Source of the DNA: Guadua angustifolia
Lineage: Eukaryota; Streptophyta; Magnoliopsida; Poales; Poaceae
DNA: 64,000 bases
NCBI GenBank assembly: GCA_036346375.1
Contig: JAYEVE010000449.1
Location: 62,001-126,000, forward strand
Direction of reading: 5' to 3'
Both the position numbers and the translations under genes were made by a program. This document shows positions 56,480-64,000 of this stretch, piece after piece. How positions within the stretch are numbered: the stretch's first letter is position 1; each line of letters opens with the position of its first letter. A model generated the notes under the pieces. That model was not told where the DNA came from. It did not search any database and saw only the letters and a program-made list of their open reading frames with translations.

Positions 56480-59360
56480 TTACATTAACGCCGTTGCCTT
56501 CTCAGTTGTCCTCCGGTGTATGCGTGTCGGGAGGATGTGTGTCCCTCCTCCGTGACTGGGATGGCCCATATCTGTACCGGAGGCGATGTCTCGATATCCT
56601 CTGCTGGGGATAATGACCAGATGGAAACAAATATTGTCCTCCACTCCAATGTCCTGGTTATACCAAGAAGTATCATCTGTGTAGGTAGGGTGGCCGTCTC
56701 AAATGCAGCGTTGCGAGGTCCGGGACATCCCGATGCCTTGTCCACATGTCCACCGAGGAGTTGAGTGTCTGGCGTGTCATGTACAATCCCGGATTGAAAT
56801 CATCTCGCCTCGCTCCAATTAGGGTGCTGTGTGGGCTCGATCCCGAATAGTGGTCCAAGCTGCTGTACCTAAGGTGGGGCTGAGAAACCTGCAATGTTAT
56901 CCTCAAGGGGATGACAAATGTAAGCCATCGTCGTTGGATATGCTTTCGTGGATCGGCGTGCGCTCGTAGATGGACGTCTTTCGTGAGCGGATGACGCTTC
57001 GTAGATCTCCGGCATCGGACTGCGCGAAGGGTCCATGATCGACACATCATGGTCTCGCTGGAAGGTCGACCAAAAGACCCAAGCCCGCAGTCTTTGAAAT
57101 AGCGGGCACCTCTGGGCGATGGATTGCCTCACCCGGTCGGTGGGGCACTAGTCTTTAATTTGAGCTTTGAGGTGCAATTTGTTCAACTTGGGGAAAACTT
57201 TCGAGATGATTCTTGTGTGCGCAATAGAGTTTGTAACGTATTATATTGAATCTTGATAGTACCACCTTACTTGTGGAGGAGAGAATACCACCTTAAAGGA
57301 GAGCAACCCTCCTCCCATCGGGCTAGTCTTTTGGGGCCACGTGGTACTCTTATGGCGAGCTATGGTAGCCAAGGTGTGTATTCCTCGTTGGGCCAAAGCC
57401 CGCGCCACAGGCGATTAGGCGATCCGCGCACGGGCGAGGCACGTCTTATCTGGTGAGCATGAAGACACGTTATTGCACCGGGAGGATGCATCGGTTGGTA
57501 TCGAGCTAGGTCCCAAACAAGAGGTGGGAATGATAGTACCACCTTGCTTGTGGAGGAGAGAATACCACCTTAAAAGGGAGAGCAACCCTCCCCTCATCAG
57601 GCTAGTCTTTTGGGGGCCACATGGGACTCTTATGGCCTGGCTATGGTAGTCAAGGTGTGTATTCCTCGTTGGGCCAAGGCCCATGCCCTGGGCGATTGGG
57701 CAATCCGCTCGCCGGGCGAAACACGTCGCCACTCTGGTTGGAGCGCGAAGGGCACGTTCGCGCCGGAGGATGCATCAAATGCATCGTTCACAATTTATAA
57801 TGACGGTACATTCAACAATTTGGGTCTTACCAAAGCGTGGGCGACACGAACTACGTCCTCGGGATATGGTCGTAGTCATTTGTTCGACATAGCCACTAAG
57901 CAAGGTCGCATAGCGTCTTGGGCGGTACCATGAAAGGTATTGCATGTGTTCCCCGGATGATATGGGCCAGAGGGAGCGACGACGTCCTCCATTGCCGTGT
58001 TCAACCAGCTAGCCACATGGTCACGGTGCACATGTAACCAACCGTGAGTCCCAGTCCCGCCCTTCGCGCTCTTCCTGTATTTTAAAACACGAGAATGGTT
58101 AAAATTGTTGGTACAACAGGATACGGAATTATGGGTAAGTCGAACATACATGTGATCTCTGGCGTCGGCGGTGGAGCAGGGGACTACTGCGTAAACCCAA
58201 GCTGTCTCTGTACCTGCCGGGGAGTAAACCTCAAGCTGCGTGCATGTACAACACTGAAACAATTGGTCATCAAAGTCTTGTTGTCCGCCGTGCAATAAGT
58301 TGATATCACGACCTTGAAGCAATATGCATTGCTTGGTGATGGCTCCACAGTTCCATGTTACATGCTCTGCGGTGAGTAGGTCTATATCGCCAATGACACG
58401 GTAATAGCTCCCGGTCATCTCGAGGTCCACCTCAGCCGTGCATGCATCCAACGGTAACCCATCGTTGAGCAGCGTAGTCTCCGGGGCGTCGTCGTCGATG
58501 ACCAATGGGTAGTACGGCCTCAGGACGTAAGGCCTAGAGATTGGGAGGTACTCCCAACTCCACATCTGAAGCAGGTGCAAGCACCCCGTAATACCCCCCC
58601 TGGTTTTTGTCGTTGGGACGCCTCGCACAACCCCTTGTAGGTGTCTGCCAACACGACAGATCCCTAGCTGTACACTGTTGACTCCTCAGGGTTAGCCGTG
58701 AGCTCCCGGGCTAACCATATAATGTGAGGGAGGATGTAATCCCCTGTTGTGTTGCAGAACATTACCCCCCCAGCAGGTAGTGCAGGTAAACCTCGTAGTG
58801 CCGTTGTACCATCACCGTGTCCGCATCAGGGGGGCAAGCATCATACTCCTGCAAGCCCCGTAGCCATGACTTGGACACACCGGTCTCCTTCTGAGTGTAC
58901 GGTACGCCGAACCTGCAATGACAAGGTCATTACGAACAATCGGTGATATTGCCTTCAACAAATGCATAAAGTACGTTCGAACATGACATACCTTGCCGAG
59001 ATGTAAGGCATCCATTGTTGTCGCGCAGGGCGGGTGATAATGATGAGTCGACCTCTGATAGGTAGGCCGGTGAGCATGGCCACGTCCTTCAGAGTTATGG
59101 CCATCTCTCCGAATGGGAAGTGAAATGTATGTGTCTTAGAGCACCACCTATCGATGAGCCCAGTGACAAGTGCCCGATCGACGGCGGGGATGGGGGTCTT
59201 GTTGCTGCCCTCTATACGAGCTCCGTCCATCGTTAGGGCAAATGGTAGCGACCTCGCCCTAGCAAGCGGGCGATGAAGCGAGGTCCACACCTTGATCTTG
59301 TGCATTGATCGTATGGCAAGTGGGTCCAGCTGTAAAAACAAGCAATATCTCATGCACGAT
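56480..59360 (-). pseudogene. Plant mobile domain (MAIN-like) gene, decayed and interrupted
   Basis: The plant mobile domain occurs in Arabidopsis MAIN/MAIL proteins and widely in transposons. Around 59353-58955 the frame reads ALVTGLIDRWCSKTHTFHFP then GEMAITLKDVAMLTGLPIRG, the domain's conserved heart. LPPDADT- and LAREL-type pieces follow in other frames. ITGCLHLLQMWSWEYLPISRP (about 58530-58600) is the conserved C-terminal part. A further C-terminal tail lies in broken frames down to about 56480. A TRIM-like element (57254-57774) interrupts the gene. It lies directly downstream of a MuDR-like transposase in the same orientation, consistent with a transposon that carries both. Confidence 0.75.
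57254..57774 (+). mobile_element. TRIM-like element with a 40-bp interior
   Basis: Two LTRs (57254-57490 and 57531-57774) start TGATAGTACCACC and end GGATGCA. Between them are only 40 bases. They hold a primer-site-like TGGTATCGAGC (57496-57506), a TAGGTCCC spacer and a purine tract AAACAAGAGGTGGGAA (57515-57530). This is an LTR retrotransposon reduced to its cis signals. The flanks (AATCT and TCAAA, or AATGC if the LTR extends three bases) do not form a clean 5-bp duplication. The two LTRs differ by substitutions and indels, so it is not a fresh insertion. Confidence 0.75.
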
Positions 59361-59655
59361 AAATCGCATGATTAAAGCGGCGTTGTTCGAAATTAATTAC
59401 CAACCTGGATCCCTGTCGATATAGCTCGTGATCTATGGGTTGCATCGACTGCCTCACGGAGTAGTTCGAGGAGAGGAAGACCCTCCATCACCGTCTGCGG
59501 AGCAATGTTATATGCACATAATGTGACAAGGCAAGGAAAAATCATTCTTACAAAGTACCATAATTGTTCATACATTGAAATAAACAAGTTACACGAATAT
59601 ATGGCATGGCGCGTTTACAACGTACTAAGGGTTGGGGTTGGGACACCTCCTACGG

Positions 59656-61945
59656 TCATGACTGTTTGTTTGCATAACTTGCACTTTCGCGAGGCCAGGT
59701 GCGGCTTGCGACATCCATGTCACCGTGGATCCTTTCATTGCTAGGCCTCCCGGCTTCCGTCGTCGACCGCGGGATAAGGGTACCATATTGGCCCATCAAT
59801 GGTCTTGTAGTTGGTCCCAGCGGTGAAGGAAGACATCTTGGGCGCCACATGTTCTTCGATTGCTTGCGCGGTGTAGTACCACGATATGAGCTGCGAGGCA
59901 TCGTTGCCGCCCATGTCTCGACAGCGGCAAGCGCGTGGGAGCACGGAATATGTTGAAACTTAGGCTTATTACAGGTGCAAATAACGTAATCGGCCCCTAT
60001 CTCGTATTGTTGTGATGTGTCACCAGCGCTAAACCTCGATGCATATTTCCGCTTGCACAATACCTCGAATTTGTTCGTAGTAAGGTCAAAAATTCTTGTG
60101 TGGTGGAAGTGCGCCTTTGCCTTATTGCTGCGGCGGCTTCTCCACTCTCGGTGCGTCTTGCCGTGTCGCACGTTCCTCGGCGGCGGACCACGGTCTCGGA
60201 AGTAATCCGCGGCCCGGTAGAATGTTAGCTCAATGATGGAACACAGAGGTGGGCCACGAACACCCTTAAAAACATTATTGAAAGCCTCTGCAATGTTCGT
60301 GGTCATCACATTGTACCTGAGATGTCATTCTTTAACATGAGCCTCGCACAAACTACTGAGTGTATAATACGAGGACATACTAAAGCAACGTTTTACCTCG
60401 CTCCGTTCGTGTCGTGCAGGAGCGCCCACCTTTCCGCTGGTTTCCCGGCGATCCACTGGCTAAAGGTTGTGTGAGTACGGGTATGCACTATCTGCCCTCC
60501 AACCATTTGAGAACGCAGATGATCCTCCTGTGTTTCCTCTTCTTCCATCATCCTCCGAGTTGACTCGTTCAAATGGGCCCAAATTGCGTTGAACTTGCGA
60601 TCCTGATTTTGAAGGCACAAGGACTTGAAGGTCTTCACAAGTGCCTTGTTCTTATACCTTGTGTCTGAGTTGGCTCCAAGATGGCGCATGCACCACCTCC
60701 TCGCAAATCGGGCCAACTCAGCGAGATGGGCGTCTTGTCGTGCATCACGTCTAACTTGCGTCGAAGGCCCTTATTACGGTCGAGATTACACAAACACTGT
60801 TCCCTCGTACCCACTACCTTAGTCTTTAGCAGACTAAGGAACCACAACCAACTATCGTTGTTCTCACTCTCAACGAGGCAAAAGGCAAGTGGGGCGATCT
60901 TGTTTTCGGCATCGTTGCCATCTACACATATAAGCGGCACGCAATGCTTGAAAGCTTCGATGCATTGTCCAAATGACCAAAACAACCAGCGAGATATCGT
61001 TGGTCGAGGTGTGCGACCCGTCTTCGGCCGTCTTGGCTCATCGCCCATTGCAAAGCTGCGTCCACGGGTTTGTCATTGTAATCTTCTGTAACAATCTAGG
61101 GGCATAGTTAAAGGACTCTTGAACCCCTCGAAGAGCATCTTCAATGCCTTCTACTTAGCCCTCAAGCCGTCTTTGTCGTGAGCGTGATGACCATCCCGTT
61201 CTTGTGTGAACTTCCTCTATTATTGTGCTAGGGGTCATCCCTATGTCCTTCCCAACGATGGTCACCGGGAGTTGCGCTATGAACCTCGCATCTACAAGGC
61301 CGCTCATGTTCCTGTCGACTCTTCCAGGCACGTATGAGCTCTGTGTCTACTAATCACAAAGAACTCATCATGTTTGGGTTTGTGTACTCGAGCGAAGAAG
61401 GGACACGTAGGGTGCTTCGTGCACCTAACCTCATAAGCGGTCGGCTCGGACCTCAAAAGCACAATGCTCCGTCTTGTCGTAATGGCATAGTTGCTTAGGA
61501 AGTGGATGGCCTCCAACTTGCTCCCAAACCGATGTCGGTTGGATGTCGCTCTCTTGGTACCCCCACGGATAAGGTATTGTAATCCGCTATAGTGCGATTA
61601 AGGTGACCGATCACGGAAATACTCTATGGCGGGGCCGGGTCGTAAATGGCCGCTTTCTCGTCCCGCTTCCCCATCTTCTTCATTAGTCTGTGTCGCATCC
61701 ACCTCGCCCTCGTTACCTTCGACTTTCGGAGCGCCTGACGGTCCTTCCTCCTCATGGGCTGCCTCATGAGGTACATGCACTTCGGCAAGCTCGGGAGGAT
61801 CGCTACTTGTCCCAGCCTCGGTAGAGTTTTTCCGGGCCGAAATGTCGACGTACACGCCGACCTCAAAATTCTCCTCTGCTGCCTTCCGAACATAAAGATC
61901 CCATGCATCATGAGTCCTTAACAGGAAGAGTGTGTACACCACCAC
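59656..61945 (-). pseudogene. MuDR-like (MULE) transposase, decayed
   Basis: Read on the minus strand from 61945, an acidic N-terminal segment comes first. A MuDR-type domain follows (YEVRCTKHPTCPFFARVHK with HRAHTC, 61304-61516). The transposase core is at about 61000-60640 (FGQCIEAFKHCVPLICVDG, then NDAENKIAPLAFCLVESENN and DRNKGLRRKL), followed by ARRWCMRHLGAN. An intron of about 80 bp lies near 60397-60318 (NGAR joined to YNVMTTNIAEAFNNVF). The SWIM zinc finger is CTCNKPKFQHIPCSHALAA. The core lacks the usual THLYGKYKG segment after VDG, as if deleted between two VDG codon triplets. Several frame breaks make it inactive. Confidence 0.85.
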
Positions 61946-62185
61946 AGAGCTATTCGGAACAAAGCGTGGACGGACCCCCTCTAAACGAACTTTGTGGGTT
62001 CGGGGGTCCAGACCAAGCAGCGCACAACATGTGCTTTAAGGTCCGCCAAATTATTTGGAGTACCTAGTCTTGTCTCTAAGTGCTCACAATTTGCATAAAT
62101 CACGAGCCTCACAGTGCAAAAGCAATGAGCAGTTCACTGAAATATATTCTAGCAAACATTTCCATCTGTTGTAAATTTATACGGT
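61946..62185. other. Spacer upstream of the MULE transposase
   Basis: No terminal inverted repeat could be matched between here and the far side near 56480, so the outer limits of the MULE are not defined. Confidence 0.35.
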
Positions 62186-62745
62186 AAATATAGTACCTAA
62201 TTGTCTTTAGTCCATTAGACAAAACAACTACATAAAAATAAGTCGCTACAACAACTACATAAAAATAAGTCGCTACAACAAATAGATAAATTAATGTCGC
62301 TAATACAACTATAAACAACTATACAAAATTTAGATAGCTAAAACAGCTACATAAAACTAAGTCGCTACAACAAATAAATAAATTAATGTGGCTATTACAC
62401 CTAAAAAAATTAGGCCGCTAGAACAACTACACAAAAATAAATCGCTACAACTACATAGAAATAAATCGCTACAACAACTACATAAAAATAAGTCGCTACA
62501 ACAAATAGATAAATTAATGACGCTAATACAACTACAAACAACTACACAAAATTTGGAGGTAAGCTAAAACAACTACATAAAACTAAGTTGCTACAATAAA
62601 TAAATAAATTAATGTGGTTATTACACCTAACAAAATAAGTCTCTACAACAACTACATAAAAATAAAGTAAGCTACAACAACTACATAAAAATAAGTAAGC
62701 TACAACAAATAGATAAATTAATGTAAGCTAATACAACTATAAAAA
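62186..62745 (+). repeat. Tandem repeat of ACAACTACATAAAAATAAGTCGCT units with 227-bp higher order
   Basis: Short units (CAACTACATAAAAATAAGTC, GCTACAACAAATAGATAAAT and variants) recur throughout. A longer phrase with ACATAAAACTAAGT-GCTACAA...AATGTGG-TATTACACCTAA occurs near 62348 and 62575, giving a higher-order period of about 227 bp. In the right half GTCGCTA is replaced by GTAAGCTA several times. It is non-coding. Confidence 0.8.
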
Positions 62746-63084
62746 AATTTGGTCGGTGCTAGAGCGCTTATTGCGCATATTATTCTTTATTCTTTGTAAT
62801 TTTATGTCATGCTACTAGAACGCTTATTCTACATATTATTCTAGTACTACTGACAATATCATAATAATGTTCCTAAAGATTAAAAACTAATCGTGTGAAG
62901 TCAGTAATGAAGACCGAAAACCTTGACCAACTTTCAAAATAACCTTTCACTACTACTAAATGCTTTTCCTGGTGGTGGTAACCCATCTTCTCAGCGTTTT
63001 GCTCCCTTTGTCTGTGAAGGTCTGTGAAATCGCTAACTTTCACTGCGTTTCTCTGAGCAATTGTAAAAATACATCTGTCTGGGC
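62746..63084. other. Intergenic with a possible CACTA end
   Basis: TTTCACTACTACTAAATGC at about 62946 resembles the CACTACTAGAAAA terminus of CACTA elements. It precedes the hairpin, but no partner end was found. Confidence 0.3.
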
Positions 63085-63215
63085 GGATGGCTTAAGAACT
63101 GTACAATTAAGCACTTGTCAAGGCGGGTTCTTCGCCGTCACTGGAAATGCATTTCACAGTGACGACTTAAGAACCCGCTATTGGTAGCTAATTGTACAAA
63201 GTTCTTAAGCCATCC
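63085..63215. repeat. 131-bp hairpin
   Basis: The arm starting GGATGGCTTAAGAAC pairs with GTTCTTAAGCCATCC. Pairing continues through TGTACAATTA and GCGGGTTCTT to GTCACTG, and the loop is about GAAATGCATTTC. The motif GTGACG...TTAAGAACCCGC is common in subterminal parts of grass CACTA elements, so the hairpin is probably transposon-derived. Confidence 0.75.
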
Positions 63216-63547
63216 ACTGCATGCATCAAGAGAATCTTTTTAATAATGTTATGTTTATATTATAATATTAATAAATGCATACATTCTATCAATCACATCA
63301 CCGTTTCAAACACAAATCCATACATAACAATGACAAGGTTATATATACAAAGCACATATAAATCATAATTGCATTATGTATATATATACACAAGGTTATA
63401 TATATACTCTCTCGATATTCTCCTTGTAAAACTCTCCGGTGTAGTATCTGCGCTATGTACTCTCGATATTCTCTATCTAATATAAATTACAGCCTCTTTG
63501 TCTTTCAAAAAAATATATACACAAGGTTATTATATATACATCAGTGT
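63216..63547. other. Intergenic with repeated AT-rich phrases
   Basis: ACACAAGGTTATATATA occurs near 63388 and, with one gap, near 63519; TCTCGATATTCTC occurs near 63411 and 63461. No gene was found. Confidence 0.4.
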
Positions 63548-63960
63548 TCACGGTCCGTTTATCCTCGTCTCCCAATTACAAAGTTTAGGATGCTTCGACA
63601 CTTCACCTTCAGAGTAAAAGAAACTACCTCTCTCATGGATGACTTCACGACGAATGAATTGGCACATGTCCTTTTGCACATTGCAAAGGTCATCATCAGT
63701 GAGTGCCAAAGTGGTCTTTGCAATCTTCACCTGCGATAATAAAGTAGGCAATAAAGAGGTTAAACAATAGTGAAATTGAGAATCAGACAATAAATAATCT
63801 TGAATCACCAATTTGTATAGGCTTACATCACGGGGTTATACAGTACCTCCCGTTGATCTGAGAAACTTCGCATGAGCGTAGTATCCACAAAGAACACTTT
63901 GCTGGAGGTTGCTTGTGGCACTTCAAATCAAATAATAATGTATGGAATTAGTGCAGTTGG
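63548..63960 (-). pseudogene. C-terminal fragment of a transposon-associated Ulp1-like (C48) protease
   Basis: Read on the minus strand, about 63950-63848 gives KQPPA and, one frame over, LCGYYAHAKFLRSTG. These match the QPP...CGYY...EFLR catalytic cysteine region of Ulp1-type SUMO proteases carried by many grass CACTA and MULE elements. A GT donor follows at 63846 and an AG acceptor at 63731. The second part (63730-63548) reads LCNVQKDMCQFIRREVIHER then GSFFYSEGE, the usual C-terminal tail of these proteins. The frame change inside the first part indicates decay. The N-terminal part lies beyond the right edge or is missing. Confidence 0.55.
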
Positions 63961-64000
63961 TAATACCCTTCCTTATTACTAGTGCAATTATGTTGAAGCG

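Noticed and set aside
57249..57782. A clean 5-bp target duplication for the TRIM-like element
   Set aside because: AATCT on the left does not equal TCAAA or AATGC on the right, whichever LTR end is chosen. The duplication has decayed or the element moved by recombination.

Overview
The window looks like nuclear DNA from a grass, most likely Oryza or a close relative. The evidence is split plant genes with GT-AG introns, a Stowaway miniature element, two Micron-like elements embedded in (TA)n tracts, Copia/Sirevirus and Gypsy retrotransposons, and many hAT and Mutator-like elements. The species call is inference. There are no bacterial, organellar, rRNA or CRISPR features.

Layout. 1-7080: the 3' end of a Copia-type retrotransposon whose LTR is split by a complete non-autonomous Gypsy-type element (TSD GTACG). 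7081-7709: a truncated minus-strand Copia leader and LTR. 8040-16104: the only clearly intact gene, a seven-exon COV-like (DUF502) membrane protein; intron 3 carries a Stowaway MITE and intron 5 a 2.8-kb foldback. 16105-27300: gene-poor, with a 1.55-kb hAT element, a broken ankyrin/CCCH zinc-finger gene fragment, and a 2.7-kb composite of a 176-bp tandem repeat mixed with (CATA)n/(TATG)n blocks in both orientations. 27328-29710: a minus-strand FAR1-related gene broken by several frameshifts. 30480-32095: two Micron-like elements.

32808-49585: a four-exon histone H3-like gene with an unusual N-terminal tail. Its third intron has grown to about 15 kb by ordered nesting: a hAT element (TSD GGTACGAG, overlapping the splice donor) received a full-length Sirevirus-type Copia element (TSD GCTTG) and a 3.1-kb solo LTR (TSD AATTA). 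50052-50975: two further MITEs, each with a TSD. 51598-54745: a minus-strand alpha-expansin gene whose first exon is interrupted by a 2.1-kb LTR element (TSD GCGCC) and which also has small frameshifting indels. 56480-61945: a decayed minus-strand MuDR-like transposase followed by a plant mobile domain gene, itself interrupted by a tiny TRIM-like element. 62190-64000: a tandem repeat, a 131-bp hairpin and a fragment of a transposon-associated Ulp1-like protease.

Most of the window is therefore layered transposon insertion around four host-type genes, three of them damaged. Many differences between paired LTRs, and several gene frameshifts, are one- to four-base indels. Some of this damage may be consensus error in the assembly rather than real mutation. 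I did not find a convincing new multi-gene system. The most unusual items are the tail-altered H3-like gene, the TRIM-like element with a 40-bp interior (also found fused behind a Gypsy LTR), the foldback inside the COV-like intron, and the composite 176-bp/tetranucleotide array.
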